Below, one piece after another: positions 26,328 through 36,004 of a stretch of DNA of 36,004 bases. Position numbers and translations under genes: made by a program. The first letter of the stretch is position 1. Each line of letters begins with the position of its first letter. Below the pieces are notes generated by a model. That model saw nothing but the letters and a program-made list of their open reading frames with translations, did no database searches and was not told the origin of the DNA. This DNA is from Priapulus caudatus (Eukaryota > Priapulida > Priapulimorpha > Priapulimorphida > Priapulidae), in assembly GCF_000485595.1 (NCBI RefSeq), contig NW_014577433.1, positions 1 through 36,004 on the forward strand, in the 5' to 3' direction.

Positions 26328-27231
26328 GTATCCCCCGCGACGAAGTCGGCGGGGATACTATGGTTTCATGTCTCCCCAGCCGCCGCCGCCGCCGCAGCCG
26401 CCGCTCGGTCCGCCGCAGAGAATTTTCCTTCCGCTCTATAACTCGACCCCTAATTGACCTAGCGTGACCAAACTTGGTATACTTACACATCTTGGGGAGA
26501 AGGTGAGCAGCGTACCAAAACCAGGTCACTGCGACCTTTATTTGACCTTTACCTTGACATTGATCATATCTCCCTTCCGCTCTCTAACTTGGCCCCTAAT
26601 TGACCTAGCGCTACCAATCTTGGTATACTTACACATCTTGGGGAGAAGGTGAGCAGCGTACCAAAACCAGGTCACTGCGACCTTTATTTGACCTTTACTT
26701 TGACCTTGATCATATTTCCCTTCCGCTCTCTAACTCGGCCCCTAATTGACCTAGCGCTACCAAACTTGGTATACTTACACATCTTGGGGAAAAGCTGTGT
26801 CGCATACCAAAACCAGGTCACTACAACCTTTATTTGACCTTTATCTTGACCTTAATCATATTTCCCTTCCGCTCTATAACTCGGCCCCTAATAGACCCAG
26901 CGCTACCAAACTTGGTATACTTGCACATCTTGGGGAGAAGGTGTGTCGCATACCAAAACCAGGTCACTACCACCTTTATTTGACCTTGATCATATTTCCC
27001 TTCCGCTCTATAATTCGGCTCATAATTGACCTAGTGCTACCAAACTTGGTATATTTATACATCTTGGGGAGAATGTGTGTCGCGTACCAAAACGAGGTCA
27101 CTGCGGCTTTTATTTGACCTTGACCTTGACCTTCATCATATTTCCCTTCTGCTCTATAACTCGGCCCTTAATTGACCTAGCGCTACCAAACTTCGTATAC
27201 TTACACATTTTGGGGAGAACACGGGGGATAC
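26328..27231 (+). repeat. 146-bp tandem repeat, six copies, between inverted ends
   Basis: TTGGTATAC or a close variant recurs at 26474, 26620, 26766, 26912, 27046 and 27192: spacing 146 except one of 134 (a 12-bp loss). Units contain CTAATTGACCTAGCG, CATCTTGGGGAGAAGG and ACCTTTATTTGACC. The block starts with GTATCCCCCG (26328-26337) and ends with its exact complement CGGGGGATAC (27222-27231). A hairpin (26329-26357) and a CCG run (26380-26403) follow the left end. A non-autonomous mobile element with internal tandem repeats is likely. Open frames across it (for example 26464-27260) are repeat artefacts. Confidence 0.8.
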
Positions 27232-28032
27232 ATGTAGTTGGCGACAACTGCCCTTTCTAGTTTATAAAGGAAACGTCGACGAATTCGATAAAACGATTTT
27301 GGAAATGTCTTTATAAAATGTCAGTCAAATCGTTTGTAATGCAAAATCCAAACCTTGTTTGCTTATTTCTCCACAAAATTTACCTGCGATTCAACATTTA
27401 AATGTCTTGGCGCACCTAAAAACAACCACGTCATTATACTAACTATATTAAATGACCTAAAGGGAACGTATAATAACAAGCAGCTAATCACGTAGTTTAA
27501 CACTCGACTGCACACAGCCCCCGAGCACGCGAGGGATGCAAAGGATGCGGAGGATGTGAGTTTAATTAGCTGAAGCTGGCTGGCTGGCTTCGTCGTCGTG
27601 TGCGGTTAGCTGGTCATATGAGTCGCACGAAATAACAAGCCTGCGTGTGAGTCACGCGCCGCTCTTCTTAGATGGCGAAATTTAAACTGCGACTCCGCTT
27701 GATTTTCCTCAGAATAAAATAATCTGCTCATATAGAAGCTGCTAGCGCGAATCGGCTAAAGTGCAACTCCAAGGTGATCTCGGAAAGCGCTTTGTGCATT
27801 TGCTAAAAACTTTTACAAATTGTATTGCCACTTTCTGGCTCGTTTTTTTCGGAAGCTTTTTGTGGATTAGTGAATATAATCTCCGGGAACTTTTCTTGTG
27901 TAGGCATTACTGAAATAATTGTATAATAAACTAAAATATATCTCAAGCGAACATTTAGCACCTGCTTGCGGAATCCAATTCGATCTCTACGGGTATATCC
28001 ATATAATATATTTTTCTCTCTCACTTCCTCAC
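27232..28032. other. Non-coding, nothing recognised
   Basis: No gene or repeat supported; the - strand open frame at 27803-28039 has no recognisable motif. Confidence 0.45.
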
Positions 28033-28803
28033 CCAGCATGATCTAGGCTCTTATCGATTGTTCTAGCACATTTTTTGGCATAATTTGGGAAAACAAGCAC
28101 ATTATTTGCACTTTTTACAGAAGTAACACTGCTAGCATAATCGGCATAATTTTATTATTTTCAGAGCACATTACTAGAGCCATGACTTGTTTTATTTCTA
28201 ATATTGATTTGTTCAAGCTTTGTTCAGCCTATTTTCATTCCGCTAGTCGTCCAGGCCCTTGTCTAGAGTAGGTAGGGGGAACCTTGCGAAGAAAGGAAAG
28301 TGGAATGGTGGAAGTTCCACGCAGAGCAAATTCCTAATTGGTCCTCTGCAGGTCCAACCATCTTCTACTGCTGCAGGGAGAGTTTTCTTTATACTCTCGG
28401 CTTCGTTCAATGACCAGCAAGATAATGCACTGGGAGATTACTTACAAGCAAGTGTAATGCTGCAATACAGCAAGTGCTAAGCGGATATTAGGAGAACGAA
28501 ATCAAATGCGAATAAGCATGGTGCATTTTGTGGAAACCTTAATATAGTTTTGTGTTGTATTTAGAGCAGTCCAGACCAGTTCAGGCGAAAGAAGGGATCA
28601 TTTAAACGCTAGAAACTTGCTTTCGTTAACAATAAAGCGTTTGATTTACACTTTTCTTGTGTTTCTTGTGAATAGCATAATCTTTGAAAAACGAGCGTAA
28701 TTTTTATAAACAAGCATAATCTGAGCATAATTTGGACAAAAAACGAGCACTGCTAGTAGCATAATGTGTTACTTTTACTAGCACAATCGATAAGAGCCTA
28801 CCA

Positions 28804-28807
<4 letters not shown>
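28033..28807 (+). mobile_element. hAT DNA transposon, about 757 bp, internally deleted
   Basis: Termini TAGGCTCTTATCGATTG plus six more bases (from 28044) and the inverse (to 28800) match at 22 of 23 positions. CCAGCAT occurs on both sides (28033-28039 and 28801-28807), though the left copy is offset 4 bp from the terminus. AGCATAAT-like motifs are repeated near both ends (for example 28077, 28135, 28673, 28714, 28725, 28758), like subterminal transposase-binding repeats. Between them lies a broken hAT transposase C-terminus (28276-28480). Confidence 0.75.
28276..28480 (+). pseudogene. hAT transposase C-terminus, frameshifted
   Basis: One frame reads WWKFHAEQIPNWSSA (28306-28350) and the next reads VQPSSTAAGRVF (from 28352), then FNDQQDNALGDYLQASVML and a stop at 28478-28480. 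Together these are the W-x-P-W ... QPSSAAxxRVFS ... DYxxASxMLQY layout of the hAT dimerisation domain. A one-base shift near 28351 separates the two halves, and G replaces the usual E before RVF. Stops in frame upstream of 28276 end the relic, so the rest of the transposase is lost. Confidence 0.75.

Positions 28808-28836
<29 letters not shown>
28807..28836. repeat. TC dinucleotide microsatellite
   Basis: Pure CT run starting at the right flank of the hAT element, followed by CTCACTC-rich sequence to about 28925. Confidence 0.9.
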
Positions 28837-28839
<3 letters not shown>

Positions 28840-28925
28840 CCCTTACTCAGTCTGTCAGTCTCTCACTCACTCCCTCATTCAGCCCCTCTTTCTCCCTCAC
28901 TCACATAGTCTCCACCAAGCTCTCT

Positions 28926-29240
28926 CGCGCCTGTTTTAACAAGGATTCAGACGCTGAAGGTGTTATAACTGGGTAGTACAGTTTAGAACCACCGTAGCAA
29001 GGCAATCACGTGGGTCAGGCCCACGGCAGGGAACACCTGCCGTGATACTCGGCAGTGCGAAAGGAAGTGCTATTTCTGATTTCCGTTAAGTTAATTTCCT
29101 TAGTACAAAATTTTAGTCAAGATATCCCAAGCAAACAGTGTTAATTTTGTTTCTGAAAACGAACCTATAGATTCGCAAATCGCTCGACAGAAAGCTCTGC
29201 ATTAGTCACACCACGGTTAACACCAGTTGCGAAGGAAAAT
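28926..29240. other. Non-coding with a double hairpin
   Basis: CGTGGG-TCAGG-CCCACG (about 29009-29025) and CACGGCAGG-GAACA-CCTGCCGTG (29022-29044) overlap and share bases. No gene is recognised. Confidence 0.45.
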
Positions 29241-29242
29241 TA

Positions 29243-29286
29243 TGTTGTTGTAATTGTTTATTGTTGTTGTTGTTGTTGTTGTTGTC

Positions 29287-29319
<33 letters not shown>

Positions 29320-29341
29320 TTTGTTGTTGTCGCTGTTGTTG
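29243..29341. repeat. TTG/CTG trinucleotide microsatellite
   Basis: Runs of TTG flank a CTG/TGC run. The open frame on the - strand (poly-N/poly-S/Q) has no other content. Confidence 0.9.
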
Positions 29342-29349
29342 CGGTATAG

Positions 29350-30210
29350 ACTTTTGAGAACACGCAACGCACACACACACACATACGCGCACACATAAAT
29401 AAATTTTTGATACATATACCTCTTAAATTTTCCTATTGGCACGGTTACACCCTAGCCTTTTTGGCGCTGCGGGAGGACATTTTTATAACCCTGGTTTCCA
29501 GCCGTAAAGACCTAACTTTGTCAATTTTGCCGTGTCGCACGATGTCCTTTGGGTCTTATAGGCTCGTTAATATTTGCATAACCACATAGTTAACCTTTTA
29601 TGGACAGTCGTGGAATAGCAGAATCTTACTCAAGGGTCTAGGTAGTAGGTAGTGCCGTAGACACATGTTAAAAGTAGCGACTGTTTACCTATAGTTGTGC
29701 AATACACCAGTTCACTCGTTCAGTGGACAGGCATGCACACTCATTAATGTAATAGTATGCTAGGTTTCTCCTCTAAACAGCATATTAAATCAGTCAGGCG
29801 AAGACGATTTTTCTCGCCTCGCTGGTTGGTTTATAACCCTGCGTGTACTAGCCCGTGTCTAATAATGAAATGTCTCTGTTGGTTTTATCGATTCTAAAGG
29901 CAAATAGAAAATCGCTGTCGCAGCTAACCGTGTTTTGCCGATGTCAGTGTGCACTGTGCAAACCATTCTTATGTTGTCGTTGTAGTCAACTCTCATTCCG
30001 TACTATTATACGCGAAGCATAGAATCGCCAGTCCGTCTATTGGCACTAGAGGTAATGTGTGCTATACATAATATATGCAATAATAATTATGTGCTATACA
30101 TCGTTGCGTTTGCCGTTCTTGTCACGGCATTAATATATAATTTGGCAGCGCAGAAAATTCGGATGCGATTCGATGAGATACTGTCAGCGAAACGTTTATG
30201 CGTTTGAGCG
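29350..30210. other. Non-coding, nothing recognised
   Basis: Short open frames only. A let-7-like string near 29639 was examined and rejected. Confidence 0.45.
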
Positions 30211-30265
30211 CATATATGTATATATATATATTTATGTGTGTGTGTGTGTGTGTGCGTACGGGCGG

Positions 30266-30320
<55 letters not shown>

Positions 30321-30330
30321 TGTGGATGTG
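30211..30330. repeat. TA, TG and TGCG compound microsatellite
   Basis: A short TA run, then TG, then many GCGT units. It reads as poly-(CVRA) or poly-(ARTH) in frame; not coding. Confidence 0.95.
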
Positions 30331-31690
30331 CGGGAAGGGGACAATGTCTCTGTATTTCAGTGCAATCGCATGCAGCTTACCAAATCTGGCTTTTAGCCTA
30401 TTCACGCGCACAGTGGTTAGATTGAAAACGTGAATAGAGTTCCTGCAGATTCTGTTCCCTGATAACCTTTTTGTCGACTAAGGAACGGAATTGAACAAAA
30501 TTCGATCCAATTCTGAGGAAATTATTGCTGTCTATAGAACTACATCAAAACTTCATTTGTCAGGCCTGGCGTCGTTAGTGTATGCGCGCGCATTCGTGTG
30601 TTAACGCGCGCGTGCATGAGTGCGTCGGTGCGTGGGTTTGAGCATATGCGGACAATATACATGCACGCACGTGTGTAAGAACCACTATTAACATGTTTCA
30701 GATATCGTGGCAAATAACGTAGGCGTAGATGCCTTTGTGTAAAAGTTTATAATAAAGGAAGTCTGTGTATAACTGTATACGTTAACTATATACCCAGTTG
30801 CACGTACAGAGTGGATCCGACTACAATTGAATTACTCGACCCACAATCAAATGAACGGGTTTCTACATCGCTCCTTCATTTACTATATAATACGTCGACA
30901 GGGGCTGGAAATTGCTTGAATAAACTCACGCAGGCCACCACAACGTAGAAAAGTTCCAGAAATAAATTGGTTTCGTTAGCGTAGTCGAAATCGGTTAAGA
31001 CGTGACTCTAGAATTAGGAGGTAAAAGTAAAAGGAAAATAGAAGAAGAGCCGGTAAAGAATTTTATGATATTATAGAGCAGTGGGCATTTAAATTTCGAA
31101 AAACGTAGTATGAAACGTAACATTACAACTCATTGACGTGCTAGTAGTATCGTTACTCGGGCCTTGTACACTAATTATGTCGACCCGTACAACACCCCAG
31201 CACCACCACCACCAAAGTTACATTTCACCTTAAAATTGCACTTTCCTAATTGGAAGGAATTGCTAATCGTAATTGGTCGCTGGGTGTACTATCAGAGCAT
31301 AATTACTACAGTGATTGCCACTGGGTAGTTTGGCAAGAGACCGTTAAGACACACGGCTCCAAATGCCTAGTTCACTGTCAACATCACCCACTTCTCTCTT
31401 TACGGCCAACGCGCATGTTTCACTTAGCTCGCTGTGTTCGCTTCAAGTTTCAAATTCACCTTTCCTGCACGTTCCACTTTGATGTCAGAAATTTGCTGCT
31501 TGCAAACAACTGAATTTTTGTCTCCGGGTGTGAGCGTAGGCACACACAAGGAGATGAATAATAAAAAGAGAATCGAACGACGTGTATGTTTGAATGGCTG
31601 CGCGTCGGTTTCCTGCAGTGCGCATGCCCAAGGTTGGGGATGCGCGACGCAAGGCGCTGAACTGGTCAAGGAACTGGAGTAATGAAACTT
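30331..31690. other. Non-coding, nothing recognised
   Basis: No gene supported. It includes GCGCGC-rich alternating sequence (30579-30640) and a CAC run (31199-31215). Confidence 0.45.
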
Positions 31691-31699
31691 CAGCGTGTA

Positions 31700-31915
31700 T
31701 GCGTCGGTGGTGAGGTGGTGGGGGATTGCGTGGGTGTGGGTTTTGAGGTGGTGTGGGATTGTGTGGGTGCTGGGGCATTGCGTGGGTGTGGGTGCATGGC
31801 GAAGTAGTGTGGGATTGCGTCGGTGTGGGTGGCGAAGTAGTGTGGGATTGCGTCGGTGTGGGTGGTGAGGTGGTGCGGAATTGCGTCGGTGTGGGTTGGG
31901 AGGTGGTGGTGTATT
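31700..31915 (+). repeat. 33-bp G/T-rich minisatellite
   Basis: Units such as GAAGTAGTGTGGGATTGCGT followed by CGGTGTGGGTGGC repeat with period about 33, degenerating to the left. The + strand is rich in GGG/GG runs, so G-quadruplex formation is possible. Open frames on both strands are repeat artefacts. Confidence 0.85.
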
Positions 31916-31929
31916 ATTTTGTGGATGAT

Positions 31930-33140
31930 AAAAGATTAGGGTTGCGCTAGAAAACCGACTGTGATGATGAGAAGATGATCGACTGTGTATATGCCAATGT
32001 GAGCCATACAGACTTCGGCCAACCATGGCGTAGCTTACCAAATAGTGGTTAGTGTTAGTAAACAAAGCCGGTAGTAAACAAAGTAGTAAAGAAACAACCG
32101 GTGTAGTGGTTACATGTGTGTACTAACATCTCCTGAATTAACATTGCATACTAAAACGTTGCAATATATTCCTATATTACTCGCAGTAAATCTATGTCAA
32201 CCACGCTATAGTGTGCATTTGTTCAAATGAAATAAAAACGATGCTGGTATATGTTGAGCGAGAAGAAGTGAAGTTTCATGGTCACCCCGCCGGCTAAACT
32301 GCTACGTAAAGGGAGGACTCTTTTGTGAAATGTCATAAATTGGCTATGAAAGTCGCGTCCCATTATAACAGAATTGACTATATAATTTTATATAACAGCC
32401 AGGAGACCTCATAGATCAATAGAAAGCGACCGGTGTGGCAGTCTGCGAATGTTGTTTCAGGCAGTTTGTGTAAAGTTTATTCGCTCTGCTATTATACCAA
32501 CAGCTGAACCGTTCACATACTGAACGATAGAATGATATTGGACATATTGGATGAGAAACAATGCTACTCAACGCAGAATATCATAAATTAGCATATCCAA
32601 AAATATTTTAAAACGTTATATAGGGGGACGTTATATATATATATATAGGAAAACGTTAATATAGTTGAAACGTTATATATAAAACTTTTATAATAAAAGG
32701 ATAAGTAAAAAAGTCTGCTATCGATTAAGGTTAGGATACATCGAGGGGATTAGGCATGCGAGGATAACTAGCGGTGCCTAACATCTAGCGCGCTAGACCG
32801 ATCATGATGGAATTACGCTTTAATAGTCTCGGCTTATTTACGCTATACTCATCGCCGTAAGACGCGTAATAATTTTAATTAAATTTCTCTGGTGTCTGTT
32901 GTACACAGTGACTGCAACTTCGCGTTGACCGAATGGAATTGTGCACATCTCGGCAGGGAAGTTGTGATGTTCCTACTGCCCTACGTTAGTTAATTGTTAC
33001 TCGTAACTATTCCCAGCAGAGCGCCATCGTGGACACAGCTGCCGCGACGTACGGGAATTTTCTGTTTTTTGTCGACATAAGCTTCACTTGTAACCTCATT
33101 ACGTGTATAAATTCGCCATGATTTATTGCTCTAAAAAAAA
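31930..33140. other. Non-coding with an AACGTTATATA repeat
   Basis: Around 32611-32690 AACGTTATATA-like units recur about four times. Nothing else is recognised. Confidence 0.45.
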
Positions 33141-33143
33141 ATA

Positions 33144-33243
33144 GAAAGAGCGAGAGTGGGGGAGAGAGTGAGAGAGAGGGGGAGGGACCGAGAGATAAAA
33201 GGTATGGAGGGGGAGAGCATGAGAGGTTGAGAGATAGAGAGAG
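33144..33243 (+). repeat. GA-rich purine tract
   Basis: GAGAGAG and GGGGGAG runs with few pyrimidines. Confidence 0.8.
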
Positions 33244-33249
33244 CAATAT

Positions 33250-34122
33250 TGCAATTTGTGCGAATGTTGAAGTCCTGCTGATTCTGTTCCACTTTGGGTT
33301 TCCTCATCTCCAATAGCATTTCGTCGAATGGTGCGGTCACCTCTTTACATTACCCTACAAATTACGTCTCATTCTTCCTGCTAATTCTTGCCCATTTAAA
33401 TCCACACTTCATGCATGTCAACGATGAAATATGAAAAGTTAATAAAGTGACGCCGTTGATTTTCAAAAGAATGTTATACGTATCGTAGCTAGGCTATGTA
33501 TTATTTACATACTCCGTCGGTTAGAGTTAAATTATGGTACTACCCTAATTAACGCGATCAATGAACACCCGTAGAACAGTCTGATATCGTATTTGTGGAA
33601 ACAATCATCATTCTGTTGATGGCATCACTGATCGATTACAGAAAGCCAGAGAATAGTTATTATCGCGTGTTTACCAGACGAATTCGGTTCCTTTTTTAAG
33701 AAAATGCTTGTTTGATGTAATCATTATCTGTCTAGATGTCGGAGATTTTTGCGGCCCGAAAAACCACCACATCGGCTGCTAAAATTTGGCGAGTGTTCGA
33801 TATGTGCAGCTGTTTCCTGCACAGTTATAGCATAACCCCTTAAGGTAATGTCGGATTTCTAATATCTCCCTCACCATTTACTGTCTGTCACATCATAGTG
33901 GCGATCATATTTTTTGCAGATTGGTTAGTGTGGTATATATAGAACCAGCCATAGAGGTAGTGTTAGAAAGATGTATGTATGCGGCGTGGGTGTTTATTCA
34001 GACAGGCTGCGAGCGTGGCGCGGCGTTCTATGCTCGGTTGTGCCAGAATTTTGCACGAGGCGAGAACTGCGTGAGAGTAATAAGCAATGCTATCTTACAC
34101 GAATACAAGATTTTGCTTGCAT
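33250..34122. other. Non-coding, nothing recognised
   Basis: AT-rich sequence without a supported gene. Confidence 0.45.
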
Positions 34123-34357
34123 CTATGACAAATACGACATACTCATATACGCTCTCCTATGACACTATTTGTCATAGGAAGATTCTTCCTATGACAAATA
34201 TTGGTGAGTCAACTTCGTTCCGCTTTACAGCTGAAATTCACTGCTTGCGTTCCTATGATGCGCACAACACATACAGCAATATTTGTCATAGGAAGAATCT
34301 TCCTATGACAAATAGTGTCACAGGAGAGCGTATATGCGTATGTCGTATTTGTCATAG
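34123..34357. mobile_element. 235-bp nested palindromic element, 80-bp TIRs
   Basis: Arms 34123-34202 and 34278-34357 are inverted copies of 80 bp with only two mismatches, around a 77-nt centre. Each arm contains its own palindrome, ATTTGTCATAGGAAG and its complement, so ATTTGTCATAG or its complement occurs six times. Flanks GCTTGCA (34115-34121) and GCTAGCA (34360-34366) may be a worn target-site duplication. No coding capacity; the + strand open frame across it is incidental. Confidence 0.7.
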
Positions 34358-35640
34358 AAGCTAGCAGAACAAGCTGGATTCAGACCGTGTTTTGTTAGCG
34401 GTTTAAATAAGCAACCGGAATATTGACACTCGCGCGTGTAAAGTGCCATACGTCGCAAACCGTCAGTAAATAAATTACACTGTACTACTAGCTATCGTGC
34501 AATAACTTTTACGTTTTTGTTTGTTCGCGATTTATTTGTTGTTATTAATTATTTTTATATTAAAGCCATATTTACGAGAATTATCTAGCGTTTTCCCCAC
34601 TTTTATTACCGTTTAATTACCTGCCGTTATTGCTTGAGTAACAGCAATTATCTAGAGTAACGATAAAATGTATTAGAACCTTCGTATTCACCAAAACCTG
34701 CAAGTTCGATTACCAGCGAGCCTTTTCTTGTAACCTTGGACCAGTTAGTAGCGCTACTAACGCTAGCTATCGTCCATAGACTTACACGTCTCTCGCAAAA
34801 TCTCGTTTGCACCGACAATTTACAAGTGTACCCATTTTTTATGTCCCGGCACGATAAAATTTCAGTGTGTTACGATGTGTTCATATCCAATTTTCTTTGC
34901 TATAACTGCATAAAATCTTTTTGCATGTTTTTCAAGTTAGTGTAATCAGTGATATATCCGCTGTGAGGCTAGAATATATTTCACTATATTTTTTTTGGAT
35001 TGAGCGTTTCTGATTATAAATCGCGTGATAAAAAATGTAGTGCTGCGAAAAACTTTTTAGTATTTTTGCGACACGTTTTAGTATTTTCTTTGCTTTTTTT
35101 CTCGTGCGCGTAAATTTGCCAAGCTAAATTAACTCTAGCGCCAACGATTATTTTAACGCAGGAGAAAGTTCGCGTTAAAAATTCCCTTATTTAAAAGCTA
35201 TCGACGCGTTGGGCCACGCGCCCCCTCCTGTGTTTGACAGAGCAAGTACTGGCATCCCGCCAACCGTAGTCCATAGCCTCATTTTCCTGCTTCGTTGCAA
35301 TAACGCGAGCCCACGTTCGTACATGATCAGCGCGTTACCACGTCACAGCGTCACTCTCTCGCGCTCGTCGCGGAGTGTGCGCGCGCCATTTCCGCGGTCG
35401 CGTGCCAGTAATACCGCGGGTAACAGTATTAACGGAATGCGCGAGCTGTCACCGACAGCCGCCGATCGTATTCTATAGAGGGTTCCGCGACTTGCACTAA
35501 AAATAGCAAAATTACCTACAATCCCATGCCGTCGGCCATACCTGTTCTAAAAAGAGCGAACACGTGTTGCGTGTAATCTGCCGATCTGCACAATAAACCG
35601 ATTTTACATTGGCTATAGTGTTATTATTGCAATAGATATT
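34358..35640. other. Non-coding; CpG-rich patch at about 35200-35470
   Basis: AT-rich until about 35200, then a CpG-dense patch to about 35470 that could be a promoter for a gene beyond the window. The open frame there (35209-35478) has no recognisable motif. Confidence 0.35.
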
Positions 35641-35674
35641 CGCAGTAAGTGGATCCCGATTTTGCAGACATCTT

Positions 35675-35890
35675 TATCAGCTGGTTTTAGTGTGCTAGAA
35701 CTCGAGATGATTGTGCAGACCCGGTTAATGGGCGCCAGTTTTACAGGGTGTTGCAGGCAGGTATTCAGCGTGAGTTGTGTTAATTGCTAGAGTTCGATGA
35801 GATTGCGCAGGCCCGGTTTTGCAAGCAGGTTTACCATCGTGGGTTTTAGGTGCTAGAGTTCAATGAGGCTGCCACACAGTCGGCAGATTC
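35675..35890 (+). repeat. Degenerate tandem repeat with GCTAGA(A/G) ... CCGGTT
   Basis: GTGCTAGAACTCGAGATGAT, TTGCTAGAGTTCGATGAGAT and GTGCTAGAGTTCAATGAGGC recur at about 35690, 35786 and 35850, the first two followed by TTGTGCAGACCCGG or TTGCGCAGGCCCGG. Copies are diverged and unequally spaced. Confidence 0.6.
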
Positions 35891-35957
35891 GTAGATTGAG
35901 CAGATCGGAAGATTGCACGCAACACATATATGGAAAGCATTTTGTACCAAAAAGCAT

Positions 35958-36004
35958 AAAACCTAGTTTTAGACCTTAATACCTGGTTTTAGACCTTAAA
36001 ACCT
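35958..36004 (+). repeat. Short tandem repeat CCT(A/G)GTTTTAGACCTTAA(T/A)A running off the window
   Basis: Two copies of a unit of about 21 bp and the start of a third reach the last base, so the array continues beyond the window. Confidence 0.7.

Noticed and set aside
26464-27260. Overlapping open frames with repeated IFPFRSLTRPLIDLALPNL
   Set aside because: They are translations of the 146-bp tandem repeat; frame shifts between copies show no coding constraint.
29636-29660. AGGTAGTAGGTAGT, similar to the let-7 seed region
   Set aside because: It lacks the rest of mature let-7 and there is no complementary arm downstream to form a precursor hairpin.
31424-32065. 213-aa - strand open frame rich in P, H, R and T
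   Set aside because: It is produced by the 33-bp G/T-rich minisatellite read on the other strand.
34123-34357. Possible CRISPR-like array because of repeated ATTTGTCATAG
   Set aside because: The repeats are inverted and symmetric, without regular unique spacers, in eukaryotic DNA.

Overview
The window reads as nuclear DNA of a bilaterian invertebrate, probably marine and possibly lophotrochozoan; the species cannot be named from sequence alone. It has spliced genes with GT-AG introns, AT-rich non-coding DNA, many microsatellites and minisatellites, and several DNA-transposon remnants. No operon, bacterial signal, CRISPR array or viral gene was seen.

Two protein-coding genes can be supported. 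The first is the 5' half of MCM9 on the + strand (3330-8713): twelve exons that splice in phase into 466 codons, from the start Met through the zinc finger, OB-fold region, Walker A, Walker B and sensor 1. The exon that should carry the arginine finger, and everything after it, was not found in the remaining 27 kb. The second is an intronless class A aminergic G-protein-coupled receptor on the - strand (15307-16344, 345 aa) in a GC/CpG-rich block. It has Asp at both 3.32 and 5.42, a pairing known from histamine H2 and diamine-sensing trace-amine receptors. The two genes have no obvious functional link; the receptor may lie inside a long last-seen intron of MCM9 or simply next to it.

Most of the rest is mobile-element debris and simple repeats. 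1-405: internally deleted hAT element with a transposase C-terminus. 416-509, 1505-1774 and 7692-7907: three small inverted-repeat elements, each bounded by 9-bp (or slightly longer) direct repeats, as Mutator-like elements leave; the third lies in an MCM9 intron. 707-1199: foldback element with about 123-bp arms. 5967-6411: element with 12-bp termini CAGGGTTCTCCC and a 5-bp TGACT duplication, also in an MCM9 intron. 18567-19440: 36-bp minisatellite. 22281-23215: 19-bp minisatellite. 23716-24131: 416-bp near-complete hairpin. 24918-24985: tRNA-Met-like relic. 26328-27231: 146-bp tandem repeats between short inverted ends. 28033-28807: hAT element with termini, subterminal repeats and a frameshifted transposase tail. 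31700-31915: G-rich 33-bp minisatellite. 34123-34357: nested palindromic element. Between these, AT-rich sequence holds no recognisable gene. The strongest material for a second look is this set of bounded inverted-repeat elements and the receptor's binding-site residues, rather than a new protein system.
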